Source of the DNA: Labia minor
Taxonomy: Eukaryota > Arthropoda > Insecta > Dermaptera > Spongiphoridae
Direction: 5' to 3'
DNA length: 64,000 nucleotides
NCBI GenBank assembly: GCA_963082975.1
Contig: OY720345.1
Location: 10,442,491 to 10,506,490, forward strand
The position numbers were made by a program, and so were the translations under genes. Below the pieces are notes generated by a model, which was not told where the DNA came from, searched no databases, and was given only the letters and a program-made list of their open reading frames with translations. Below are positions 37,301 through 52,100 of the stretch, piece after piece (the first letter of the stretch is position 1; the number at the start of each line of letters is the position of its first letter).

Positions 37301-40060
37301 GTCAGTTTTTGCCGTGTCATCAAAGTGTGTGGCCTGGCACTGTCGAGGAGGAACACAACACTTTTTCTATTGACAAATTCTTGTCAATTATTTCGAATGC
37401 CTGGTCTAATCTGGTTAGTTGTTGACAGTAGAGAGCTGAATCGACCGTTTTGGCCAGATTCCAAAATTTCATAATAGACGATGATTCCCTTCCAATCCCA
37501 CCATACACACAGCATAAACTTCTTGGTCGTCATTCCGGGCTTGGCCGTCGGTTGTAACGTTTAACCACGCTTCGACCATGATCGTTTATGTTTTATGCTC
37601 TCGTTTTTTATCCATTTTTCATCGCCCGCTATTAATCTTTTCAGAAATGGGTCTCTTTTGTTTTGATTTACCAACGCAGGTTAATCAAATTTCGCATAGT
37701 AAATGACATCCAAACCCGAGTTTTATTTGAGTAGTCAGTCCTTTTCAAATGATTCCAAAATGTTTGGTGGTTGATGCCGAAGATGTCAGCGATATCCTGG
37801 TCTATCTTGATGATGTTCAAAATTGGATCAGTTTTTTCACTGAAAGGCGGGCCGAAGCGAGACAAATCTTTCACATCCAAATTTTCACCACGAATACTTT
37901 CAAACTAATTACGATCACTTACACCATCCTCACCGTAAATGACACACTCTTCTTTGAATGTTTTTGATCCATTGTAGGCTTTTCTATAGTGAAAAAGCAT
38001 CACATGACGGATTTCTTCAGAAATTTCACACATTTTCGTTTAACTTTAATCAAAACAATGCTTAACAAAATTGTTAACACAACAAATGTCACATGTCAGC
38101 TGTCAAAGGCGCGTATAATTGGTACCAACAGATTAGTGGTTACCGATGCAGAGCCACTAATATTATCTATTAGTAAAAATCGGAAAATACTTTTTAGATG
38201 ACCCATTAGTACCGTATCATTTTATTGGTATCTTAAACTTTTTGAGGACCACTTGATTACGAAAACAAAGAAATAAATGATCTGTGAAATGAGTTTAATC
38301 TCAATAGTTATTCAAAATAAGAAAAAAAAATTATTTTTCTAAAATATTAAATTATTTTTTAAGATAAAAAATTTAAGATTAAAAAATGCACAAACTCTGT
38401 TAATTGAAATGTTTCATTGATGACTCCAGAGCCGACTAGTGTGAGTTGAAGACGGCCAAAAGTGGTTAGTGGCGGATCTGCTAGTCCACTTTCAATCTCA
38501 ACAAAATATTGATGTGCTAAAATCAAATAAACATTAATCTCTGCGTTAATTTTTGTTTTTTTTTCAATTCATTATATTTGAAAATAAATAAAGAAAATAT
38601 TACCACAAAAGGGTTCCTCATCGCGAGTGATAAGATAAAGGGTGCCTTTGGTTGCACTGCTCCGATCGGCATAATATCCCATTTCAGGGCATATTTGTCC
38701 CGGTTGACATGGAAAACATTCACCAGCAAGAAATGATTCATATGTAGAACATGGAAAGGCAGGAAAAAGACAACGTGGTGATACAGAATCAGTGAAAAAT
38801 TTATATGCACGACGATGATTACACAATGAACGACCCTCAACTTCACCGGCTAAAAAAAAATTAAATAACAAAGAAATTTAGTAGTTTTTGTAAAGCTTCT
38901 ACCTTGAGACAAAAAAAAGAAAAGGAATGAAATTAAAAAAATAAGATAATAAATTTAAATATTTATTAATTTTTTATTTTTTAAAGAAAATAAATTAAAA
39001 TAAGCTGGAGTGTCTCCACTCGACTATCTCGCAATTTGAATTGGTTATATAACATAATATATTATATTTAAATTAAATTTAATTAATTAGAAATTAAAAT
39101 TAATAAATAATTTTATTAAACCAGCGCGTGTTTGGCTCTTTGTTGATGGCACCACGTCACGTGTTGGCGCGTGAGATTTGCAGTGTTATAAAATTAATTC
39201 TGGTACTTTCAGCGATTCAATCAAGCTGAAATTCTATATATAGCAGTTTTATACAATTTTTAATCATGTGAAAAATTATCAAACATATATCTATATTTTT
39301 ACGGTCACTTTAGAGGAAAAAAATCAAAACCTTGTAGACCCTCTTCCGGTTGAGCTACATTTCTCAAAAGTTGATAGAAAACTACGAATTTTGAATAATG
39401 TCTGTATACCAAATTTCATTATTCTAGCTTAAACCATTTTTGAGTAATCTTGACATTTTTCTCAACCTTAGTGAAAATGATTCAGCAACCTTCAAAACGT
39501 ATAAAAACATCAAAATCTCGACATCGAAAATTTTCGTGATCGCAATACTATCTCTGACGAGATAGTAAAAAGAATTTAAATAATAAATAAATATTATGTG
39601 ATGTAAAATAAAAAAATGTGAAATAAAATAATTGAAATTATATTTTTTTTACCCCAAATAATATCGGAGAGTGCGCCAAGAAATAAATTGCTACACCCCT
39701 TTTGCATTCGTCCACCGTTAGGATAAAAATCTGCATGGCCCATTGGTTGCCAGGAGCCTAAACCTCCCAAAACAAGATTTTCACCATTGGAATGAATTAC
39801 ATCCACAAAATGTGCATCAGTTGCATCCAAACGATAACGCACGTCCTGGGATTCGAAAAGAGGACCAGCAGGATCTAAACCTAACAAATAAAGATATAAA
39901 AAAAAAATCAATTTTCATTCAATTTGAAAAAATACATGTATAAAAGTTACATATTGTCAAAATTAAAGTTTTATCTAATTAGTTAATGAATGAAAGGGTG
40001 GGGGGGATTTGTAGTTATAGGGAAAAAAATATATATATATATATATTATAGAAAAGAGTA

Positions 40061-40102
<42 letters not shown>

Positions 40103-43100
40103 ATTTAATAATATATTAAATTAAAAACAGAAGAAATTTCTCTTATCACAAGGAAATAGAAAGTGAAGTGGAGAAAGAGAGATGCAATTAAAATGTAAAC
40201 AAAATTCCAAATACTTTTTTTTATATAAATTAACTAAATTAATAAATTTTCATTTTATTAGTATTCTATTTAATGTTAGTAATAAATTTGCTTATTTCGT
40301 ATAGTATATACCAAAATGATATGTATAAATGTTGTTATTAAGCCCTTAGGGTAGTAAAAGTGAGGAGGGAAGAGAGTAGCGGTAATGTTAGATAGAGAGA
40401 TTTATTATAAAAATTAAAATGTGGAATTCTTCATATATATATATATATATATATCTTAAGAGGAAATGAATAATAAATTCCTGTAAATGAAAAATTCAAT
40501 TTCTCTCGCTCACTCCTTTCTCTGTTGCCCTTTCTACATAAGTAAAAGTATCATTCATCAGTGATTCATTTGATTGATTGGAATTTGATGAATGGGGAGA
40601 GGAGTTGAAATGCAGTTTTACTTACGTACCAGTGATACGAGATATATTGCCGAGTGTGGCACCTGCAAAGCCTGCTACATGCGCCCCGAGGCTAAATCCA
40701 ATCAAATGGACTCGATCCAATGGTACACGAAGGGCGTCAATTAATGCCGCCAATTGACGACCCACCAATCGAGTATTTGCCGCTGCACGAACATAATTAG
40801 GAACAGCAGCACCTCGTGCCCAATCCACACACACCACATTGCAATCCTCCTAAAAGTCAGAAAGAAAGATCAATATTCTGGTAAGAATTAATAAAGATGT
40901 CTATCTAATTCTAATCTGTGCAAATATCAAGCATTGCAATGAGTCTATTTGTGGTTTTATTTTAAATTTGACTTTAGGTATTAAGAATTAACATGATAAA
41001 AATTATTTGAAAGTTTTTTAATATTTGTTTTCTAAGTAATATATTTGAATCATTTAAATTTTTTTCATAATGATACAATGTCATAATTGAATTGTAATTG
41101 AATATTAAGAAGGCGTCATTGGGTGTGTGGGTAGCGAACCTGCCTCACATTCACATATTCCCGGGTTCAAGTCCCGGGCCTGGCAAAGGAATTTCCCTAG
41201 CTGGGGTCTATGGGACGGAGTCAACCCAGCCTCCGGGATAAACATTGGGGAATAGCTACTTGATAAAAAGTAGCGCCTCCGATCAAGAAAATCAAGGTAA
41301 AGGTTGAGGGGACCCGTTCTACTGATCATAGGACACCTCATTGATATAACCGGCTTGATAGGAGTTGTCAGAGTTTTTTTTTAAATTGAATATATATATA
41401 TATATATATTAAATTTATTTTTTTTCAATCTTAAGTTTTTTTTTAATATAGATATAAACAACACCTTGGTAAATTAAATTAAATATCCTCGAGTATAGTG
41501 TTTTAAAATTATTATCCGAATATTCACACTTACTCAGCACAAGTGCTGGTAAAAAAATCTACTTTTTAATATTTATATTAAAACTTACTGATTGACTATA
41601 TGTATTAATTCAGAATAAATAATTAAAATAAAAAATGAAACAAACAAATTGACATTTCAAATCAAAATAATCAAATTTCAAAAAAAAAAATTTCTAGATA
41701 ACAATAAATACGGTACATAGGATTATTATGAAATTTTCTTATAGAATAAGATTAAATTGAAAAGAATTCTAAATAATAATAATAATTTTATTATGTCATT
41801 TTCGAAGAAAATAATAATGATTTACCATGGGGTCTCATGAATTATTATAAATTAATTGTAAAATAAATAATTGATTAAAGATTAATACTAATATATTGAT
41901 TTTTCTAATTTGAGAGTTTGTTTATTTATTATTTCTAAAAATTTCTAATAATTTTATTAATTCAATTGAAATTTTCTAATAAAAAATTAAATGAATATTT
42001 GTTAAATTATGATTTGACTATATATATATATATATGATTGTACTTGTACATATACGTGTATACATTACATTTATAAATTTTATTGTTTTTAAAAATAATT
42101 AATTTTTAAACTTAGATATTTCTTTATGTAATCTGATATAAAGAATTGAAGAATCTTCTAATATTGTACATATAAGTAATGCAGTGGTTTCCAACCTTTC
42201 TGAACCGGCCCCTCCCTTTCGTTATAAAAAATTCTTGCGCCCCCCTTAATTTTTGTAATAATCTAATTTTCTTTTTCAATAGTCGGGCACATTTTTGAAA
42301 TAATTTAACAACAGACCATGATTCAGAGCATCGCAAAATCATCTGATCATTTTTTTTTTTTTTAGAACCATAATGAAAAAATCGAAAATGTTCAAAAGTT
42401 TGGCCACAAAATCATCTTACCTTTTATTTTAGAACAATATTGAAAAAAAAAATCGAAAATTTTCAAAATTTTGCGAACACTTGAATTGCCTTCTCGGGTA
42501 GTTGGAATTGGTTCTAATCCTTCGCGCCCCCCTTGCAACAGTCTCGCGCCCCCCAAGGAAGGCGCGCCCCATAGGTTGGAAAACGCTGATGTAATGTGTT
42601 ATGTGAAATATAATTAGATTTAAAAAAAATATGTTTTTTTCTTTGTTTTATATTTATTGATCTATTGCAGATAATTTTATACTTGAATATTACTCAAAAA
42701 ATATTTATTAAATTTAATAGAATGCAATTTAATATTTAAGAAATTTTTTTTTTAAATTTTGTTAATTTCCAGTTAAAGAATACATATAAACTAGTTTCCT
42801 TTATTATATTCTATTTTAAATGAGTATGAAAAGTATTTTTTTTTTTTGCTAAAGTGATGAATGAATTAAATGGAATGAAAAGTTGATTATCATTCTTTAT
42901 TGTATTGTAAGAAAAAAAGAAAAAAAAGGAAAAAAGCAGAGAGAAATGAATTTCTCTCTCTCTCTTTTTTGCTTGCTGTCTTTCTGTTCTCTTCTTCTTC
43001 CTGAAGACAAGATAAAGACAAGGTCAGTTAGATGAACATATATTTACCACGGTCATGAGAGCGGAACGCATTTCATAGACCCAGACATGAGAGCAGGAGC

Positions 43101-46100
43101 TTCCGAAGCCGTGAACGATGACTTTGGTAGGCAGCTCCGGGTCAATTGCTGACAGGAGTTGCTCCTTTTCAACGTCGGTGACATTTTCAAAAGACAATTC
43201 GAGGGCAGGTCGTTCTGAACGGGCTTCTCCAACTGTATAAACGAGGAAACGGGTATCCACTTCAGCTGGACTGGCTGGTAAAACATCCAGGTAACCGGTG
43301 TCCCGGAAACAACCCACTCGATCATAACAGATTGTAGAAGAGGAGCCAGACGATGGAGATTCCTCGTCACCACCATTTCCTGTATGTCTACGTGATCTAC
43401 GAATTCTTTATTGATAAAGAAAAAATAAAAACAAAATTATAATAATAATCATAATAAATAAATAAATAAATAAAATAATTTTTAAACAAAATCATATTAA
43501 TTATTTATTTATTTTTCTTAATAATTAAAGTATAAGTGTATTTAATCAAGAGGTAATTAAAATATTAATAAATATTAACAAAAATTTTAAAATCACAACA
43601 TTGTAATAAATTTTTAATTGGACTTTAGAAAATGTGATATGATTTTTAAATATCTATCTATCTTATCTTATTATACTAGCAAAAATTGTATATTTGTATA
43701 AATATTTGTATTTTTGAAATATTAAACCCCTTGAAGGATTTTTTTTTAAATTCACACCATATATTGGTTTCAGCCCATGGAAAAATCATCTTTGTTACTT
43801 TTTTCTTAATTTAAAATAGTACATTTTAATGACGTCAGAAACTACATCAGATAGCGCTTCTATAAATACAAAATATAATAAATTTAAATAAAATCAAATT
43901 ACGAAATATATATTATGTTATATCCACAGATCATACTTTTCTGACTTTCAGTGCATTAATATGTACGTTGAAGGCCGATATGTTTTATAACTATTTTTTT
44001 AAATTTATGTTCTCTTAAATTGTTTGAAATTATTTCATATATTTTGTCGTTTATTTAATTTAAATAATAATTTTAATTCATAAGGAATAATTTTTTAAAA
44101 TTTTTTTTAGCGGCTCGGTGTGTGAACCAGGAACCAGATACTACTACTACTACTACATTATATTAATATTATTTATGAGGTCAATCATCTATCTCATTCC
44201 TTGATCAATTAAATTATTATTTTTATTTCTAATAGAAGTTTTTATCAATGAAATAGAAATGGAAACGTAAAGGAGTAATAAATTTTAATTCAAATTTTAT
44301 TCTTTTTGACATTGTCACGAATTTTTAAAAAAATTATAGATAAAAGTATATTTTAAATGATAAATAATGGATCTATAAATTAAATAAAATTATCTTTATA
44401 TATATTTGATATTAAAATTAGTGAAATCGTGAATATAAAGATTTTTATTTAACTAACATTGATTTCATATAAGTAGGTAGTGGAGTGAAATACGATATAA
44501 ATTCGTGTTAAATGTTCAATTTTATTATTCGACGTGACATTTGTATAAATAGTAATTTCTTTTTTTAGATATATAAAGTATTCATTAGCCATTTTAGTGA
44601 ATTAAAATGTATATTTATAAATCTCGTAAAAGGAATTAAAATCAATTAACTAAAAAGAATAAAAATTGATAAAAACAAAGAATAATTTTATTTATTGCGG
44701 TGAGAATTGTTCCTAGGCATTAACAGATGAGAATAAATTGAAGGTATTTGAAAATAAATAAAATTCTTCAAAATTTTATAAACCTAAGCTACCCTACATC
44801 ATAATTAATAAAATTTTATTTTAAATACAGCCACCTAATTTAAAAAAAAGTATAAAAGATTTGTGTGTGTGTTTTAGAAAAAATAAAAACTAAAAGACAC
44901 AATTTCTTTATTTTTTTTTTGTCTATTGCCATCTGGAATGACAGAGCTCATCATCTGATTCATCATAATATTTTTAAATAAATAAATCTTACAATGATCA
45001 TTTTAAAGCCTATTAAGGTTTTGAGGATATAGGATAGTATAAGTATTTAATAATATATATATATATATATTGTGAGTTACATTGATATTACTAAACATTT
45101 TTTTTAATGATTTGTCTAGAAACAAATAATAATAAGGATAATTATTATTATTTAAGTATAAACAGACAAATTTATAATTATTTATTGTATTATATTATAA
45201 ATATAAATGAATAGAAGGAGGGGGAGAATCATATTCAATACGAACATAAATGTTTAAATGTTATATATTTTTATTTTAATTTGTAACACTTTTGTTGTTC
45301 TATCTATTTGTTTGTGGCTCTAAGGAACTCGAAAGTTCTTGGTCGCAGCAACCACATTTCTCCAAGTGTTCCTACCCTGAGCCATCACCATCCATTCCTA
45401 CCCTCTCCAATCTCTCTCACGTCCCTTCCTATATTGTCCACCCACCGCGTCTTTAGTTTTCAGGGTTTTTTTTTGTTTTTCCTGAATTAATTTAATATAG
45501 TATAACAGTATAGTATAGCTGTAAAATAAAGATTTTAATTAATATATGAATGCAATTGAATCAATGTAAACATTTCATTTTTATACACATTTATTGTAAC
45601 ATCTCCGCTTAATAACGAATGTGCTTTATTGCACAATTTTGTTATAAATTGTACATATTGTATAAATGTGAATCCCACATGTGTTTAAGGATATTAATAA
45701 AACTTTAATATATATTCTTTGGCTAATAAACACATTTTAAATAAAAAAAAAAAACACCTCGTCCTTCGTCTTCCAAGCAGACGTTTCCCAATCGGTCTCC
45801 TCATAAATATACTTTTCGCCATTATTTCTTCTCCCATTCTAGTCACGTGCCTTGACCATAGCACCCAAACGACGTCTGGAGATACATAGAAGTCATGTAA
45901 TTCCTCTTAAGCACATTCTCCGTTATTCCCCGTTGACCTCATCTTTCTTTGTAAGGGAATTTTGTAAATAAAACCACATATTGATATTAGTTATTGTAAA
46001 TTTATTTGTATGTATTTTTTTGAATAAATTTACAATAACTACACAACGTTTCGATTGCTACTTCTGCAATCGAAACGTTGTGTATATTTTTTGTATTTTT

Positions 46101-49100
46101 TTGAATAAATTTACAATAACTAATATCAATATGTGGTTTTATTTACAAAATTCCCTTATAAATAAAAACAGCCACCAAAGCTTTAATAATTTATCATCTT
46201 TCTTTGGCTCATAAATACTGGGAAGTATCCTATTCTCAAAAACTCTAAATCAGTGTTTCCCAACTTTTTTCGTGCCATGCCCCACCCAAGCCCTCCTAAA
46301 ATTCTTATGTCCCCTATGTAACATATACATAATTTTCACTATTAAAAAGGGTTAAACTCGTGACGAGTCCATTTTCGATTTGACCCCCTTTACAATCAAA
46401 TTGCCCCCTGTGGAGCGTGGGTTCCACGTTGAGAAACACTGCTCTAAATCTACTCTCATCTCCCAGGGTCATAGACCATGTTTCATAGTCATATAACACA
46501 ACCGGCATAATAATTGTTTTATATATTTTAATTTTGATCCCTTTTAATAATAATTTTGACGAGATAATCTCCTTTACTGCATAATAACAGGCGTTATCCG
46601 ATTTTTAACCTCAATTTAAACTTTTGTTGTTATTTTTCTGATTTCTGATTTAAAATCAAAATTAATTGTTTTTATTTCTCAGCAACATTCGTAGATAATT
46701 TATATCTTACTATATAATTATTTAGTTTTTATTTTTTGATTTAAACTTTCTAAGAAGAAGAATAATAAGATGAAATAAAAGAAGATATTTTAATATAATG
46801 AAATGATATCCTACTATAAATTCTATGATTTAAAAGTGGAAACATAATAAAATAAATTGCTCTTTTTTCCTGATTTTCTTTTTATTTATACTTTTATATA
46901 ATAATTTGGAATAATTATTAGCATTATTATATTATTATCGTGAAAAGAATATTCTCTTTTATCTTTATATAAAAAAAAAAAAAATTACAGACACATTTAT
47001 TTATTCTCTCTCTCTCTGTGATTCAATTTGTTAATACCTTCGTAATATAAAATAAATATTAAATTTTTAATTTCATTTACACTTCTAGAACAATAAATAA
47101 ATTACAAAAAAAAACAAAACAAATAATGTATTATTATAAACATATATAGAGGTAGGTAACTATATACAATACTATTGTGTTTTGTTCTTTGCACAATTAA
47201 AATTCTTTCTATGAGAGAAATTTCAATTTAATCTTGTAATCTATTCATGTTTGTTTGTTTTATTATTTTAATAAATAAATTTATTTGTTTTAATGTTATA
47301 ATATTATGATAATAGAATAAATTTTTATATTCATCTACATAAATTATAATATAAAGCGTTTCATTTTTATTTTTTCTCAATTAAATGTCATTAAGTATGT
47401 ATTAGTTTGAAATGTGTATTCTAATTTTATGTATATATTTGTAAAAATTTAATAAATTTTTTATGAAAATTTACATTGAGATAGTAAATTTTATATTAAG
47501 GTAATTGTTTACAAAACGGGAAGTTTCAGGTATGTGGATGAAATTTTGCCAGTAGATTCCTTTATTAATTCCAAAGAAATTTTCCTTATGCATTTCCTTT
47601 GCCAGTGGATTCCTTTTTTAATTCCAAAGAAACTTTCATTATACAATAATTCTCGGTCTCTTCTAGTTTGAGATAAAAAAAATTTTAATTTTGACCTATT
47701 AGCTGGTTATGAACATCAAAATGTGCAGCCATTAAGTCATGTTTTATTGACTTATTTACTCATTCATTAATTATTTAATTATTTATTTTTTTAATTTTCA
47801 TATATTCAAACCGAACTAAAAAAAAAACAAACGAAAATTAGTGAGCCCTCTGTTTGCCAAATCAATAAAACATGGTAGCTAAATGGAATATCAATGGGTT
47901 TATATGCAAATTTTAATAATTTTTATCTCGTAAATTAGAAGAGACCGAGAAATATTGTATAATGAAAGTTTCTTTGGAATCAAAAAAGGAATCCACTGGC
48001 AAAGTTTCATCTAAATCGCTGAAGCTTCCCTTTTTGTAAACAATTACCTATATTAAATATAAATTACTTTTGGGTTTTAATATAATAGTAAAAATTATTA
48101 TTCAATAATAAATTATAATATAATTTGATTAAAAATTACTTATTACAGTAATAATGAAATTTTCAAAAATACATTTAGGTTAACGGTACCAAATCAAATT
48201 TTAAACTTTACAATAAACTATTATTAAATAATAATAATAATAATATTATTAATGTTAGTGTAGTATTCAATGTATATTCCCGTTAAAATATTTAATTTAT
48301 TTTATTTTTTAAATAAAAACTTGTAAAAAAAATTTCTTTCAATTCTTCTTCACTTCACTTCCCCACCCCCACAATCCATGACAATAATAATAAAAATTAA
48401 TCGACCATTTAGCCAGCCTTTACTTAATTCCTGAGAGAAATTGAAAAAAAAACTAATTGAAATGATTAATTATCTTGATATTTTTTTTATATTTAGTTCC
48501 GGTTATAGAGAGAGAGTTCGTTAAATACGGGTTCATTTTTTATTCATTTTGTGTTTTTAACATTTCAATTCATCAAATTTTTCTCTCTCCTTTACCATCA
48601 TTCTAATTCATTAAGGAATTTTAATTAGTTTAGCTAGTAGGTACTCTTTTTATTCTTTTTGAAATTTATTATATATTGATACAATATGTTAACTGATACC
48701 GTTTTCTAAATTCTTTATATCTCTTAATAAATAATTGTAATTTTTTTTTTATTATTCTTTTTAATTCAAATTTTAAAAAATATTAGATAACATTTGTATT
48801 CAAAAGTGGTTGTTGAATGAAAATATTTTCATAATTATTCATTTATTATTTTAAATAATGTTAAAGAATACAAGGTTTGTTGAAAGGAAAAGAAGAATTT
48901 TGAATTTTCGCGGGCTGTGTACATTCAATTAACGAAATTTTTTTTTTGGTTATGTTGGTACACATATGTTTCTCATAAGTTGAACTTATCAGCCATTTTG
49001 AATTAGTAGTTTGTTTTTGACAACTGAAAAAGTTAGTCCCGTTTTTTGGTGTTCTTCGATTTTTTAATTAAAAAAAATGGATCAAAGAATATGTATTAAA

Positions 49101-52100
49101 TTTTGCGTTAAAAATGGAATAAACTACTCCATCGCACTTAAAATGTTGACTGTGACATTCAGCGAGTCTTCTTTGTCTCAAAAAAAAATGTTTATAAGTG
49201 GTACAAGCGACCGAATAAAGAACGCCAAGTTCGATCAAATGTGAAGGTTTTAGATTTTTTCTATTGCCAAAACTGAAGAGACCAATGAAAGGAAAGCTTT
49301 TTGCCACAATTAAGTCGGAATCGAAGAATGAGCTGAAGGAGATACCGAAGGAGATACCGCGCATTTCAGAAGTGCTTCGTCGATGATACTTTTCGAAATA
49401 ATTTAAAATTCACCTTTTCTTTTGAACAAACCTAGTATAAAATTTTTTAGGTTTTTAATAAGAATATAAATAATAATAAAAAAGAATAAATAATTAATAA
49501 AATAATTTGTAATTAAATATATATATAAATAAGCTTTTTTTTATTCTTTGCAATCTAAACTTAAAATTTGATATTATTAAATATTATGAAATTTGAAGAA
49601 TCTAATGTTAAGGTAGAAAAAAAAATAAAAAAAAATATAATAGAATCTAGGTAGTATATATATATATTATATATGAAATAACAAAAAGAGTTGAAGAGTA
49701 TTACCGTCGTTCTCTTTCCCATGCTTCAACAGATTCAATAACGCTTTGTAAAATGACTGGGTCATTGAGCTCATCCTGTGCTTCCTGTGCAGGCGAGGCC
49801 CAAGGTGTGCCTAAAGGACCAAAAGTGCCGTCGCCTCCCACATCACCTGCAATAAACAGATTAAAAACTAACGATTAGTTCATTTAAATTTAAATAGATA
49901 AATATTTATTGATATTTGTTCACATTTCTATATAATGGCAATATTATATAAAAATATTAGAAATCAATGAATATTTAATTATTTTATGTATTATTATTTA
50001 AAAAATAAATAGGTTTATTTAGTACTTAGATTAAATAACTTTTTTTTTAATTTATATATCATTCGCGTTGTTAGAATTGTGAAAATATAAATAATGATAT
50101 AATCCAGACACCCGTTAGCCAAATTGATATTTAATATGACATTAAGAAATACGATATAACATTAATTTCTTAGTTTGTTCGTATATTTTTCACGAAAATT
50201 TTCGATGTTGAGATTTTGATGTTTTTATACGTTTTGAAGGTTCCTGAAGGTTCACTAAGGTTGAGAAAAATATCTGTGTGTGTGTGTATATAAATGTGTG
50301 TATGTTTGTAGACAAGATTACGCAAAAATGGTTTGAGCTAGAATAATGAAATTTGGTATACGGACATTATTCAAAATTCGTAGTTTTCTATCAACTTTTG
50401 AGAAATGTAGCTCACCCGGAAGAGGGTCATTACTTACAACGTTTTGATTTTTTTTCCTCTAGAGTGACCGTAAAAATAAAGATATATGTTTGATAATTTT
50501 TCACATGATTAATAATTGTATAAAACTGCTATATATAGAATTTCAGCTTGATTGAATCGCTGAAAGTACCAGAATTAATTTTTTAACACTCCAAATCTCA
50601 CGCGCCAACACGTTTACCCATATTATTCATGCCCAGAAAAAGTAGTTTAATGATAATTTATTTATTTTAGTGTTATTAATTGAATTGTTATTTGTTTTGA
50701 AGAGTTTTCTTAAATTTATTTATAATAACATCCACTTTATTTAATTAAAATAAGTTGGAGGGTCTCCACTCGACTATCTCGCAAATTTGAATTGGATTAA
50801 TTAACATATATTATATTTAAATTAAATTTAATTAATTATAAATTAAAAATTAAAATTAATAAATAACATTTATTAAACCAGCGCATGTTTGTAAAAAATT
50901 AATTCTTGTACTTTCAGCGATTCAATCAAGCTGAAATTCTATATATAGCAGTTTTATACAATTTTTAATCATGTAAAAAATTATCAAACAAATATCTTTA
51001 TTTTTACGGGCACTTTAGAGGAAAAAAAATCAAAACGTCGTAAGTAATGACCCTCTTCCGGTTGAGTTACATCTCTCAAAAGTTGATAGAAAACTACGAA
51101 TTTTAAATAATTCCCGTATAGCAAATTTCATTATTTTAGCTCAAACCGTTTTTGCGTAATCTTTTCTACATACATACATACATACATACATACACACACA
51201 CAGACAGACAGACCATTTTTCTCAACCTTAGTGAAAACGATTCGGGAACCTTCAAAACGTATAAAAACATCAAAATCTCGACATCGAAAATTTTCCTAAT
51301 CGCAATACTATCTCTGGCGAGATAATAAAAAATCTTAATTAATTTAATATAAATATATTATAGATATAGGAGTAATATAAAATTTAACAAATATGATAAC
51401 ATTATTATTAAAATGATGATCACTGTATGAATGATTGAATAGCTCTTTAATTCATTTTGATTGTAATTATCTATAATAACACCAAAAAATGTTCTCTAAA
51501 CTATGTTAATAGGTTGAAGAAAATTAGATTTAATAAAATATCATCGTAATCATTTGATATTAAAGCGAATATTTAGATTATAATGAGAAGATGTAGAGTT
51601 TTTTCTTATTTTTGGCCATGTTCATCGTTATATGTCCTAAAAAAAAGAAAACGATATCTTAAGAGATACCTATATATAAAAAAAAATAATTATAAATTAT
51701 TTATAAACTTGGTTCTATTAAATTTAAAATTGAAATATGGGTATAATTAAATGTAAAATTTTGTATGTTAAGTTGGAATTCTATTATTAATAAGTATGTA
51801 TGTATATTATTATATATAATAAAAAGAATTAAAACTTAAATTATACAGGTAGCGCAAAATTATAATTTATTTCTATAATTTTATAATTGAATTTGTAACC
51901 CTTACAAAAAAATTACATTTTATATATAAACTGAAAGATTTGTAAACTTTTCTTTTAATTTTCAATGAATGGTTCTTTAAAAATAGGCATTAATAATACA
52001 AAAATAGACCAACCATTTAATAAATTCATCTTTAATACCAGACTGAATCAAATGAACTAAATGCGTTGATATTAAAATTTTTGTTTCCTCAAAGAAAAAA

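Larger units (their letters stand above)
45298..46620 (-). mobile_element. LINE 3' remnant broken by later insertions
   Basis: The plus strand at 45310-45450 and again at 45760-45950 and 46440-46600 matches the LINE remnant at 21.1-21.6 kb (for example CTCTAAGGAACTCGAAAG, and CTCATCTCCCAGGGTCA). Between the pieces are an AT-rich insert (about 45470-45755), the palindromic element at 45952-46193 and the hAT element at 46251-46441. Both of the latter carry clean target duplications of LINE sequence. Confidence 0.7.

Noticed and set aside
41110-41180. A functional tRNA gene
   Set aside because: The tRNA-like part continues into a repeated non-tRNA body and has target duplications, so it is a SINE head; the second copy at 55110 confirms this.
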